Source: Aspidapion aeneum (Eukaryota; Arthropoda; Insecta; Coleoptera; Brentidae). Taken from it: 64,000 bases of DNA. This document shows positions 12,067 through 22,197 of the stretch, one piece after another. The DNA lies in assembly GCA_963576565.1 (NCBI GenBank), contig OY755038.1, positions 205,193,013-205,257,012 of the forward strand, read 5' to 3'. Made by a program: the position numbers and the translations under genes. Each line of letters begins with the position of its first letter. The first letter of the stretch is position 1. The notes under the pieces are model-generated. The model was not told where the DNA came from. It saw only the letters and a program-made list of their open reading frames with translations, and ran no database searches.

Positions 12067-12685
12067 GAAGACAAACTTTTTATAAATTCCTTTCTTTAAT
12101 TTTACTTGTTGGCAAACCAACTGTTTTATCCGCTACTTCCGCTAGACATAGAGAGATATTAGCTATGTTTACAAGTAGACTCAAGTCATGCAGTTTTAGA
12201 ACGTCCGCTCCAATCGTGAGTTTTAGAAGGAGCGAGTCGCGCCAAAATTGTAGCTGTCGACACGATTTTATCCTTTCCTCTTTCACGACTAAAACTGGAC
12301 GGTTATATCTCGAGCATGTTAATACCAACATCAGTATTTACTAAAGGTTCTAAAACGCTAAAGTACTAAAGTCCTTAAAACTCGGTTTAGATTTTGGTTA
12401 ATGATTTAACTCATTTTTTTGCCTTCAATGTAATAGTTTTTAATATTCGCATGATTGTTCAGAAATATTTTACCATATAGGCCACCTTTTTTATTGTTAC
12501 AATATCATATCAGCACAAAACTTTTAAAAAAATAAAAAAAATATAATATTTTGGTTTAAAAATTGTAGCCATATTTAAACATCCATACGTCATGTCACTA
12601 GGACATGTCCAATAAAAACGGTGTAAGTCAGTACCAGCTGTAGGTCAGGGTTAGGCAAGTTTGCGATGATTAAACCGATGTTGAA
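12067..12685. other. spacer, no gene seen
   Basis: A 127-codon plus frame (11961-12344) and an 83-codon minus frame overlap here. Neither shows a known motif, and the former reads through the tRNA-like sequence, so I take both as chance. 12345-12685 is AT-rich and empty. Confidence 0.45.
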
Positions 12686-13045
12686 TTGTGTGAAACCAAC
12701 AGAAACAACTACTCCGAAGGAAAATACCCCTACTGACATTAAATTATACTGATGGATTGATGCTTTCGTTGGGAACTTGTTAAAACTGTTAGGTTTTCAC
12801 TCTCTCCAACGTCGATCACAACTATACGAATGATCCCCGTCTGGAACACGTCCTGATAATCAGGAACAAGTGATCCATGCCAATCCACGACCAGTTTCGG
12901 CCTATTGGGCCATCTCAGGTGAATGTAGGCGATAGCTCCGTGTAGAGCATAAGTTGTGTGAAACCAACAGAAACAACTACTCCGAGGGAAAATACCCCTA
13001 TCGGCATTGAATTATACTGATGGATTGATGCTTGTTAAAACTGTT
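12686..13045. repeat. direct repeat, ~100 bp, 268 bp apart
   Basis: 12686-12789 and 12954-13045 share TTGTGTGAAACCAACAGAAA, then AACAACTACTCCGA, CTGATGGATTGATGCTT and TTAAAACTGTT. The second copy lacks about 11 bp (TCGTTGGGAAC). The spacer is not repeated. Could be two short LTR-like copies or a simple duplication; unidentified. Confidence 0.7.
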
Positions 13046-13053
13046 TGGTGTTC

Positions 13054-13312
13054 AAAGTAAAATACCTTTGTTTTAAAAGATATCGAAAAATAATGTTATA
13101 AAGAAGAGTTGTTTGGATTCAAAAGTTACGGTAGATTCTCAATATTTAGAAAAATCAGCAAACTGTGATTTTATGTCGATTATGAAAATTTTGTTTAGAT
13201 GATTTTAGGCTGAATTTTCTGAAAATTGGGAATTGGTCGTAACTTTTAATTCTAAACAACTTTTCTTAATAACCTCCTCTGATATCTCTTAAAACAAAGG
13301 TACTTTACTCAT
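13054..13312. repeat. foldback repeat (~75-bp imperfect arms)
   Basis: The left arm 13054-13130 (AAAATACCTTTGTTTTAAAA, GATATC, AGAGTTGTTTGGATTCAAAA, GTTACG) pairs with the right arm 13236-13312 read on the other strand. The spacer is about 105 bp. AACCACCCTGTATAAT lies just downstream (13340), a string common at the ends of insect foldback and MITE families. No coding sequence. Confidence 0.65.
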
Positions 13313-13825
13313 AACACTTTTTATTTAATCAACCTACTAAACCACCCTGTATAATAATTGATTTGGCTCATTTTCTTAACATGTTAGATAAGACCAGGAT
13401 TTTGGTATCATTTATACCTTACCGTAACTCAATTCGTGGACACACTGTACAAATATACAGCGTTTCTAGCACGTAGCAGCGAGAAGCATTCTGGGGATAT
13501 TTTGACATTCATTTGTGTAAAGAGAGATGGAGGATCCGTAACTGTATGTACCTTTGGCCGAATTAAATCCCTTAACTAATCGCGACCACTAAGCCATAAT
13601 ATTATAGCTTCACATGTATAGCTAGCTAGCTTTTGCGTTGCCCCCGCCAAATTCAGTCGGTTTAATGTACCTCCATTTGAAAATGCAACGTGTTTGCGAG
13701 CAAAGCACTACCAATGACGGAATGGGACAACTGGCTGATGCCAATTAGGCGCTGCAGACTAGGCGCTTGCCAACTAGACGCCGCGCCGGGTCAACTTGGC
13801 GACGCATAATGGGTTATATGAGAGG

Positions 13826-14510
13826 ACTAGCGCGACACTCAATTTTAACCCACTTCTGGACATCGGATCAACTTCAAATTTGGTACACACTTAAAGTTCC
13901 GATGACAATACAATATACTGATATTATGAAGTTCACAGCTCCCCCCCCTTTGAAAATGCTGGAGGGAGGCTACTATCTAAGTATGTCCGATATCGTTCAA
14001 AATTGGTATGCAGGGACTTTTGGGGATAGGGATCAAGATTTTTTAATTAGATTTTTAAAATTGTGAAAGTAACGCCCTCCTCCCCCTTGGACAATTTTGA
14101 CCCTCTTGTACATATCCGATCAACATCAAAATTGTTGTGGACTTATAGTTATTATAAGTTACAGTGCCAATACAATACAATATTATAATGCTTTAAAGTT
14201 GGCAACCCCTCACCCCTTTGAAGAGGGTGGAAGAGGACCATCTAAGTATGTCCGATGTTGTTCAAAATTGGTATGTAGGGACTTTTGGGGATAGGGATCA
14301 TGAATTTTTAATTATATTTTTAAAATTGTGAAATTGACGTCGCCCTTGTCCCTCTTGTAAGTCAATTTTGACCAACTTGTACATATCCGATCAACATCAA
14401 ATTTGGTATGGACTTATAGTTACAGCGACAATACAATATTATAAAGCTCTAAAGTTGGAAACTCTTCACCTTTAAGGATAGTGGAGGGGTTTTCGGGGTT
14501 TAGGATCACG
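13826..14510. repeat. tandem array, ~290-bp units
   Basis: Two and a half diverged units. Each carries CCGATCAACATCAAA or CGGATCAACTTCAAATTTGG, ACAATACAATAT, CTAAGTATGTCCGAT, GTTCAAAATTGGTATG and ACTTTTGGGGATAGGGATCA. The open frames at 13767-14066 and 14097-14294 are repeat translations, not genes. Confidence 0.75.
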
Positions 14511-15480
14511 CACCATATTTTTTCTTATTTAGTAAGCTTTCGAACAAATTTTCACAAGTTGGGTCTACCAGTTGCAAAAGAGGTTGTTACTAACTTTTTA
14601 CTTAAGTTTCTTAATTAAATTATAAATTTTACTTAAAAGGATATTTTTTATTGTCTAAAAATGGCAAAAAAGTTAAGATTAACTTTTCTTAATATTTGAC
14701 AGGTGTCAAAAAGAAGTAGTTTTTCTTTTTTGATAGGCTTTCGAGCAAGGTGCCACAAGTGGGGTTATTTTATTTGAAAAAAAAAGTTTTATGCGAGTAG
14801 ACCCCTTTGCAGGGGGTCTATACAAAAAAATTTCGAACAGAAGTATTGCTCGTTAAAAATCTTAGTCGAAGCACTTTAGGATTTTTCAGAATAATCTAAA
14901 TTCAATCTGCTGTCGAATTTATTTCATTTGGCTGATACACTGATTGTATAAAGACCACGTACATGGTTGTGTTTAGAGCTACCCCCAAAAAACAGGGGCA
15001 GCGAGGAGCAGCAAATTATTTGTTTTTTTAGGTAAATAGACCCCTCTCTCTAATATTCTGGTGGAGATTTTACTAAGCCTTGCTAAGCTTGTTTCTGCAG
15101 GCTTTACAAAGAAAAATAGAGACGAAAATAAACGTAATATATTTCAAAAAATTTTAACCATAAAAAGGGTTTTGGAATTAGGAAATTACTAAGAGTTTTT
15201 AAAAGTGCAGTTACTGCTTATGCCCACTTTATACCCATATACCCAAAAACCGCTGTTTGTATTGTCATTTTTTTTATTTAAAAATACTGTAAAAATACAT
15301 ACATTTTTCTCTCAAAATATGTTTCAACTTGGGGCTCTGTTACAGAGAAATACATTAAGACTTTTTTTATCAGTTGCAGTTTTTTTATTAACTGGACTAT
15401 CTGCAATACATTTGGGTGGGTTTGGTTATCATAATTTAAAAAACATATACAGGGCTAATGTCGTGCTAGCTCCGCCATAT
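14511..15480. other. spacer, no gene seen
   Basis: AT-rich with no recognisable element. A 129-codon frame at 15205-15594 is Phe/Leu-rich and runs into the GGTTTGG minisatellite; it has no domain I recognise, so I do not call it a gene. Confidence 0.45.
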
Positions 15481-15720
15481 AACCCATTGTGCGACGCCAA
15501 CAAGGCGCCGCCGGGGCAACTCAGCGCTGGACTAAAATATTTTTTACAACGCGGTTTGGTTACAACGGCGTTTGTTTGGGTTCGGTTTGGTTAGAACGCG
15601 GTTTGATGCAGTTTGGTTTCTCACCCTCAAGGATCACGCAAAAAAAGTCAGGGAATTTTTTTTTTAATATGTTAGGTGTGGTTTCGTTCGATTCAATTCG
15701 ATTCGGTTTGGTTTGATAAA
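15481..15720. repeat. GC-rich leader and GGTTTGG-type minisatellite
   Basis: GCGACGCCAACAAGGCGCCG (15491) resembles the GGCGC-rich stretch at 13745-13800. It is followed by degenerate CGGTTTGGTTA / GATTCGGTTTGG units to 15718. Similar GGTTCGGTTC runs occur at 47330 and 50870. Confidence 0.45.
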
Positions 15721-15879
15721 TTGTATTGTTATCAGAACACTACACCATTTAACTCTACTTAACAACACCAAATTTCAAGAAAATTACGTAAAGGATTTTA
15801 ACGATATTTTTTATTTGCATGCATGTTGTTTGCAGTAAGACCCGACTTTATGGAAAAGGTCTTTGATCAAATGGAGTCA

Positions 15880-16108
15880 GTTTACCTGCTGGTTAATCTA
15901 TCTATTTATTTAGCCTTCTTCAATCCATCTTTGGACATAGGCCTCCCCCAATATCTTCCACTCTTCCCTGTCCGTCGCCGTGTTCATCCATCTAGTTCCC
16001 GCATGTTTCTTCAAATCGTCAATACATCTCATTTGGGGTCTTCACCTACTTCTTTTATTTTCCCAAGGTCTCCAATTTACAATACATTTGTTCCATTTGC
16101 TGGTTAAT
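15880..16108 (-). pseudogene. RTE LINE 3' fragment (family 1)
   Basis: The minus strand carries the 3' end of the same LINE as at 5968 and 40165. The plus-strand reading shares TTCATCCATCTAGTTCCCGC, ATGTTTCTTCAAATCGTC and CATCTCATTTGGGGTCTTC with 40232-40308. Only the last roughly 75 codons plus 3' UTR remain. The 94-codon plus frame is the antisense shadow. Confidence 0.75.
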
Positions 16109-16169
16109 ACTTTCTTGAAATTCTGGTTTTTTGGATTTGGAAATGGCTTAACTTTGAAGGCTGCTACGT

Positions 16170-16726
16170 TATTCTACTCGCATTATGAGCAGGCAACTGT
16201 TTTTCAAAAAAAAAAGGTAATGCCATAATATTGGCGGCAACACTAGATGAGGTCAGGAAAGATGAAGACGTGCAAATTAATATATGCTCCAGCAGCCAGG
16301 TCACTCTGAAGAAAGAGATACAAAGGGACCAACACAGGAAACGCCAGACAGGCGAAGGGGTGTGACAAGATACTCTGTGTCTCTTTACTGGATACTGGCT
16401 GCTCCGTAAAACACCAAGAGAGGTAGGAGCCATAGTGGGACTTCTCACCGGACACTGCGTCCTCCAAGGACACTTGGCAAAGATGACAGAAGACCTTCTG
16501 AATCTGACATGGCTCGATATTCTACCCTTTGTACAGAAGACGGGCAAGCTTAGCAAAGGAAGGACGCATTAGGGGGATACCCAGGGTTTGGAGAGAGGGC
16601 GCTTTATGTGCCTAGTCGCCAGGCCTAGAGCCTACCTTACACTACTAGCCCATCTCAGACTCAACCTGTGGATAGAAAGAAAAGACGTCAAGGCACCTAG
16701 TGACAGAATATAGGGCCTACGCAGGA
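16170..16726 (+). pseudogene. Jockey-like LINE, C-terminal end after RNase H
   Basis: The plus-strand reading gives a VGLLTGHC motif (about 16435-16458), preceded by Arg/Lys-rich sequence and followed by ...VLQGHLAKM. This is the conserved tail downstream of the RNase H domain in Jockey/LOA/I-type LINEs (compare DLRLVV near 56229 in the LINE at 54965). Further on, DILPFVQKTGKL matches the usual ILRFI-type terminal motif, but in another frame. Stops and frameshifts throughout. The fragment abuts the gypsy LTR at 16729. The 130-codon minus frame over it is a shadow. Confidence 0.6.
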
Positions 16727-16728
16727 CT

Positions 16729-17745
16729 TATTGTTTTCTGTAAATGTCTTTGTTTATATATTTTGTCAGTTAGTTATTAAATAAACTTCAATTACATTCA
16801 TATGAATTTTTACAATCAATGTAACTTAAAAACTACAGAACACCATAAATTGGCGACGAGGATGGGATTATGAGAACATGATGGTTCCGAGTAATTAGTT
16901 GATCGTAATTGATCAACATGTCTAATAATTTTCTGTTCATCAACTAGAATTTCATAATTTTAGATGCCCTTTTTACCACAAACTATTCCGATTTTCCATT
17001 TTTAATTGCCTTTGTAAAATCTCGCTTGAACTTTATCACCAATTTTCAATCTTTTTTTTTTAAAGACTCAATAATAGCATGCTTGTTTTCAATATTGAAA
17101 CTACGTTTCACTAGGTTAATTGTTGTTCTAAATGATCTGTCAAACATTAATTCGCCTGGGCTTAAACCAGTGATTGCATTTGGAGATTTTCGTTGTTGCA
17201 CAAGTAGTCTAACGTTTAGATCCCCAGATTCATCATAGCTCGCAGATTTTTCTTCAAAATCTGAACATATCTTTCGGCTTGTTTGTTTGATGCTGGATGA
17301 AAAGGAGCTATAATTGTTTTAAAAATTAACCCGTTAGAATTGAAAAATTGTCTTATTTTCATGGCTATAAATTGTTGTGCATTGTCAGAAATTACAGGAC
17401 AGGTAATTTAAATTGTGCAAATATTTAGTATACTTATTAATTGTAGCTTTACTTGGTGACGTTTGTATAGGAATCGCTTCAAACCATTTAGTATAGGCAG
17501 TAGCAAAACATGTCACTACCACTAAATATTCAAAAACGCCTCGACCTTTTACAAGAGTAAGAAGACCTGTAGAAAAACTGAACCCTTGAATTTTGTGACA
17601 AGAGGAAGTGTTATGTATGTTTCGTTCTATATATTGTTTCCTAAAAATGTCGTTGTTTATACATTTTATAAGTCAGTCATTAAAAAAACTTCAATTACAT
17701 TCATATAAATTTTTACAATTAATTTAACTTAAAAACTACAGAACA
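16729..17745 (+). mobile_element. Ty3/gypsy remnant with inverted integrase
   Basis: Two similar LTR copies in plus orientation: a 5'-truncated one at 16729-16842 and a fuller one at 17609-17745 (TGTTATGTATG...CTACAGAACA). A primer-binding-like TGGCGACGAGGATGG follows the first (16851-16865), and a purine tract GACAAGAGGAAG precedes the second. Between them lies a gypsy integrase on the MINUS strand: YTKWFEAIPIQT, then SDNAQQF, APFHPASN.QAERYV with the catalytic Glu, SGDLNVRLLVQQRKSPNA, LSPGELMF and a C-terminal GDKVQARF. The first catalytic Asp is not seen, and stops occur. Gag, protease and RT are missing. The internal part therefore points the opposite way from its LTRs. Confidence 0.7.
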
Positions 17746-17784
17746 CAATAGCAACAGGCACTCGAGGCACCTAGAGTCCCTGTG

Positions 17785-17823
17785 TGTTGACATATTTGGA
17801 TAATATATCCAAATATGTCAACA
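17785..17823. repeat. perfect 18-bp palindrome with 3-nt centre
   Basis: TGTTGACATATTTGGATA, then ATA, then its exact reverse complement. It is flanked by direct repeats AGGCACCTAGAG (17765) and AGGCACCCTAGAG (17825), so it may be a small insertion or a hairpin inside a former repeat. Confidence 0.85.
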
Positions 17824-17838
17824 TACAGGCACCCTAGA

Positions 17839-18453
17839 GGATCCAACCCTTAGCAGGAAAAAGCTACACCCATTTTACTAAAATTATATTATCTTTAAGT
17901 TATTAAATTTGAAATTCAAATAAATAATTACAAAATGCCAGGGCCATTAGTTTATGTTTAAAATTAGAGAAACTACAAAAGACTTACGTTGGGAATTAAT
18001 GTACCGTTTCATGATTCAAGCAGATAGGTAATACTAAAAAACATCTTAAAAGCACTTCCACTACCCCATCCGTTCCAAAAGTTTCCAAACAAGAGAAATG
18101 TTGGCAAAGTAGTTAGAAAAGTTACGAGGAAACTATAAAAGACAAACTACTATACCTTTTTTATACATATATTCTATGTAGGTAGGTAGTAATAAATCGA
18201 CTTATATTGTATAAATACATACATTTTGAGATAAAAAAAACATAAAAACTCCAGAGCAGTAATCCCAGCCAACTTTTGGGGAAACCCATTCCTGGCTTAG
18301 GGTTTATTACCATACTTATTATATTCCAAGACATAAAAATGGTCTATATGTATATTTCGAATCTGAGAATCCATATATTAAAATCCTTAAATATTTTAGC
18401 CATCTCAAAGGCAAGACGAATCCATATTTTTTCTTATAAGTATTACTCACTTG
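17839..18453. other. spacer, no gene seen
   Basis: AT-rich, no repeat or reading frame of note. The 65-codon frame at 18276-18473 has no motif. Confidence 0.5.
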
Positions 18454-18927
18454 CAGTGGCAGTTTCTCCATAAGTGCACATGTGCACGTGCTCTCTCAAA
18501 TTTTACTTAAAAAAATACTAAAATTTAACTAATAATTACCCCAAACGGAATTCATTAAGACTGGAATATTACCTACAATTAATACCCGGTATGTTTGTGT
18601 TTGTATTCGTGTTCACACCACCTGCGGTGCATGCTGGCGGATGCGCTATATAGTTAGTTCGAATCTAATTATTCACTTTTATTTGCTCCGTAAATGTTGT
18701 GTCGCATTCTAATTACGAAATATAGAAAGAGAGGACGACATGTCCCATTAGAATTTTACAGTACATAGAATCTGAACCTTCCTGCGGCAGTGCCTAGGAC
18801 AGAATCTGTGCAAAAACTAGCCTCGATGCCGCCCGCACCCCCGTGACGCTCCCCGCACCCATGGTTCGCGTTGCATGTTAGAGGAGCTCAAGGGCACTTT
18901 TAATTAGTGCACTTAGACAATTTGGCA

Positions 18928-19248
18928 TAGTGATGTGCAACGATTACTTTTGCAAGTATTGAGTAGATACTGATACTTCCTAGTCGAGTATTAGATTTTA
19001 TTATTATTTATATTATATTATCGGTAAATCCAATATATATAAATATTGGTCGAAATGATTACAAGTAATCCAAACTCGTTACTCATACGGCCGATGCCGA
19101 TACGATTGATACGAAAATAACACTTCGGCTTCGGTCCCATCCGGGATTCGAGTAACGAGTATTTGGTGTCGAAGGATATTCGATTACTTCGAATCCGCCC
19201 ATGTATCAGATATTAAAGTATCGAGTAGATAGTATTTGCACACCACTA
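18928..19248. mobile_element. hAT MITE with perfect 8-bp TSD
   Basis: 321 bp. Termini TAGTGATGTGCAA and TTTGCACACCACTA are inverted, and TAGTG.TGTGCAA is a classic hAT end. The exact duplication ATTTGGCA lies at 18920-18927 and 19249-19256. The interior has paired AGTATTGAGTAGATA / TATCGAGTAGATAGTA stretches, so the inverted homology extends about 40 bp. Confidence 0.9.
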
Positions 19249-19345
19249 ATTTGGCATTATCGGTCGGCGGAAGTTTCTAATTCTGATAGCATTAGCATGC
19301 AATATTTAAAAACAATTAAATTTTCATCTTTGCCATTAGAAGAAA

Positions 19346-20099
19346 AAATACTCTGCCAATATATGGGCCCCTAAGCTCACACTATGTACTATAGTTATAG
19401 TGTATGTGTGAGCTAATATAACTAAAAACTAAAATATATTTTATTCAACTCCAGACTAAATTACCTTTTGTTTGATACCACACAAGCCATGTTTTGACTT
19501 AAACTCAAATTTTTGAAATATACCCCCACCCTTAAAAAAAACAAAAACTAAAATGTATTTTGTTAAACTCCGGACTCAATTACCTTTCGTTTGATATCAC
19601 ACACGCCATATTTTCACTTAAACTCTAATTTTTGAAATATACCCCCACCCTTTTTTTTAAATAAATTAAAATGTATTTTGTTTAACTCCAGACTCAATTA
19701 CCTTTCGTTTGATATCACACACGCCATATTTTCACTTAAACTCTAATTTTTGAAATCTACCCCCACCCTTTAATTTGGTTTGTGTTCGGTGGATTTTGTT
19801 CATTTTTAAATGGGACCATCTCGGCCCAAAACCCAGCCTGGCTACCAAATTTCATTAAAATCGGCCAAGCGGTTTTTGAGTTATGCGCGTTGGTCGTTAC
19901 AGACAGACATACAGACAGACAGACAGACAGACATACAGACAGACAGACAGACAGACAGACGGCGCAACAAAAAAGTTTCAAAATCTTCTGAAACGCAAAG
20001 ATATATAAAAATTTTTGAAATCGGAGCAACTTTTTTTTTCTCGAAAAAATTAGGATCACCATAGCTCACACTACTATAGTATAGTATATGTGTGAGCTA
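19346..20099 (+). mobile_element. palindrome-capped satellite repeat, copy 1
   Basis: Starts TACTCTGCCAATATATGG. The left cap AGCTCACAC...GTGTGAGCT (19374-19415) folds on itself. Three tandem units of about 115 bp follow (each with CCTTTCGTTTGAT, CACACGCCATATTTT and TACCCCCACCCTT), then GGTTTGTGTTCGGTGGATTT, the block AAATTTCATTAAAATCGGCC, a (CAGA)n microsatellite (19909-19960), TTCAAAATCTTCTGAAACGC, and a second self-complementary cap AGCTCACAC...GTGTGAGCTAA (20062-20100). Tandem units, a GTCT-type microsatellite and a 3' hairpin ending CTAA recall DINE-1/HINE elements derived from Helentrons. Frames through it are repeat translations. Confidence 0.8.
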
Positions 20100-20238
20100 A
20101 TATGTAAACTAGGTATAATACATTTATTATTTATTTATAATTTCAATAATAATAGGTAGGTAACTAATATCTAACTAAATATCTCATTTTTTAATTATTT
20201 GCAAAAAAAAATCCGCCTGCGCCGCAATGTTTTATTTT

Positions 20239-20415
20239 AGCTCACACATATACTATACTATAGTAGTGTGAGCTATGGTGATCCTAATTTTTTCGAGAAA
20301 AAAAAAGTTGCTCCGATTTCAAAAATTTTTATATATCTTTGCGTTTCAGATGATTTTGAAACTTTTTTGTTGCGCCGTCTGTCTGTCTGTCTGTCTGTCT
20401 GTCTGTATGTCTGTA

Positions 20416-20466
<51 letters not shown>

Positions 20467-21041
20467 GTGTCTGTATGTCTGTCTGTAACGACCAACGCGC
20501 ATAACTCAAAAACCGCTTGGCCGATTTTAATGAAATTTGGTACCTAGGCTGGGTCTTGGGTCGAGATGGTCCCATTTAAAAATGAACAAAATCCACCGAA
20601 CACAAACCAAATAAAAGGGTGGGGGTAGATTTAAAAAATTAGAGTTTATGTGAAAATATGGCGTGTGTGATATTAAACGAAAGGTAATTGAGTCTGCAGT
20701 TAAGCAAAATAAATTTTAATTTATTTAAAAAAAAAGGGTGGGGGTATATTTTAAAAATTAGAGTTTTAGTGAAAATATGGCGTGTGTGATATCAAACGAA
20801 AGGTAATTGAGTCCGGAGTTTAACAAAATACATTTTAGTTTTTGTTTTTTTTAAGGGTGGGGGTAGATTTCAAAAATTTGAGTTTAAGTCAAAACATGGC
20901 TTGTGTGGTATCAAACAAAAGGTAATTTAGTCTGGAGTTGAATAAGATATATTTCAGTTTTTAGTTATATTAGCTCACACGTACACTATAACTATAGTAC
21001 CTAGTGTGAGCTTAGGGGCCCATATATTGGCAGAGTATTTT
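20239..21041 (-). mobile_element. palindrome-capped satellite repeat, copy 2 (inverted)
   Basis: Reverse-complement counterpart of the copy at 19346-20099, separated from it by 139 bp. It has three tandem units and a longer (GTCT)n tract (20384-20486). Its outer end at 21013-21041 repeats the TACTCTGCCAATATATGG start. The two copies make one large inverted repeat with arms of about 750 bp. Confidence 0.8.
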
Positions 21042-21080
21042 TTTTGGGGTGCGAAAGCTCTTTACCACGCGCCGCCACTG

Positions 21081-21741
21081 CGAACTTGTGACACAGTCCC
21101 AGCAGTATTTCTTTACATTTTGCTTAGAAGTTCCTTAATATCATAGTCATAATAATAGATTTGAAAGATCACTTTCTAATTTGCTCTGGAAGAGGTATGT
21201 CCCACATAATGCATTTTCCACTTAAATTTTTGCATCGATAAGTCATAGGTGCGAGAGATAAGGTATACAATTCAAAAGTAATGGAAAGTATAGCCAGACT
21301 CCTACATCAACGCAACTCTTTCGATATAGGTGCCTTTTCTTTTGATGTACACCGTTTTCTTTCTGTGCCTTGCACACTTAGATCATATACTTTTTCTCAT
21401 GCACTCTGATTTTTTTTATTAAATAATTAAATACCCTATAGCTGTACCTTTAAGCATACTGATGAAATAAATGAGTTTAAAGTCTAGTTCTAAACTGCCT
21501 CTTTTCTTTTGTGTTCCTAGGACTCCAAGGAAACTTTTCGACCAACTTTTAGTAGATATTTTGAATATCGATCCAATCTTATCGAAACTAATGGCAAAAG
21601 CGTAAAAAAATCTAGTCAATGCATTATTTATTTTACTACTTCGGTGTATAATAGTATTCCGATGACAATACAATTAATAATAAAGAAAATTAATATTTTT
21701 TGATTCCAGATAAAATAAATGGATCCATGACGGATCTGATA
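21081..21741. other. spacer, no gene seen
   Basis: AT-rich. The 84-codon minus frame at 21419-21673 shows no motif. Nothing else seen. Confidence 0.5.
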
Positions 21742-22195
21742 CCTTCCTGACCCATTAGCACACTCCAAGTAAACTCCATGCTATATCAACCTTAAAAACA
21801 GTTTTTTGTAAATATCTCCGAAAAGAAAGCTCCTACTGTATAAGTTTTTGGTTATAACACAAATTTTTGCAGAAAATGTGCGCTACCAGATTCCGAAAAC
21901 CGCATAATGATGCGACGGTCTGGTAAAAAATTAGTATTTTTTAAACATTTTCACTGTCAAAATCAAATCAGCTCGTTACAGTATAGAATACTATTTTACC
22001 TAAAAATTTCATAAAAATCGATTGACCGGTTTAGAAGCTATCGCGTTACGGACAGAGTTACACACACATACACACAGACAGACATCACGACGATACTAGG
22101 GTAGGTCAAAATATAATATAATTTTCAGTGTTTTCCAAAAAAAATTTTAGTCGAAAACAATACCTTCTCTAGCCATTGCTGTGCGGGTTAGGAAG
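21742..22195. mobile_element. TA-flanked MITE with CCTTCCTGACCC ends
   Basis: Termini CCTTCCTGACCC and GGGTTAGGAAGG are inverted, with TA on each outer side (21740-21741 and 22196-22197). The interior carries AAATTTCATAAAAATCGATT, then ACACACATACACACAGACAG. A second, isolated right end (AGCCATTGCTACGCGAGCTA then GGAAGG) ends at 22634, again followed by TA, so the family is present at least twice here. TA duplication suggests a Tc1/mariner-mobilised family. Confidence 0.6.
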
Positions 22196-22197
22196 GT

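Larger units (their letters stand above)
18454..21080. mobile_element. possible 2.6 kb hAT-like element, nested
   Basis: Left end CAGTGGCAG at 18454 and right end CCGCCACTG at 21080 are inverted. Flanks CTCACTTG (18446-18453) and CGAACTTG (21081-21088) match at 6 of 8. A subterminal palindrome GTGCACATGTGCAC sits at 18474-18487. Inside lie a hAT MITE (18928) and two palindrome-capped repeats in head-on orientation. No transposase. The short termini make this tentative; the ends could belong to separate copies. Confidence 0.35.

Noticed and set aside
12686..13045. Direct repeats as LTRs of a retrotransposon
   Set aside because: No TG...CA ends, primer-binding site or purine tract, and only 165 bp lies between them.
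9365..14510. CRISPR-like array
   Set aside because: The repeats are 240-295 bp and diverged with no unique spacers, and the context is eukaryotic transposon DNA.
16164..16556. 130-codon minus-strand frame
   Set aside because: Antisense shadow of the LINE tail carrying VGLLTGHC on the plus strand.
19757..20575. Several open frames of 60-100 codons on both strands with VCLSVCLSV or DRQTDRQT repeats
   Set aside because: They are translations of the (CAGA)n/(GTCT)n microsatellite inside the palindrome-capped repeats; the 4-bp period leaves every frame open.
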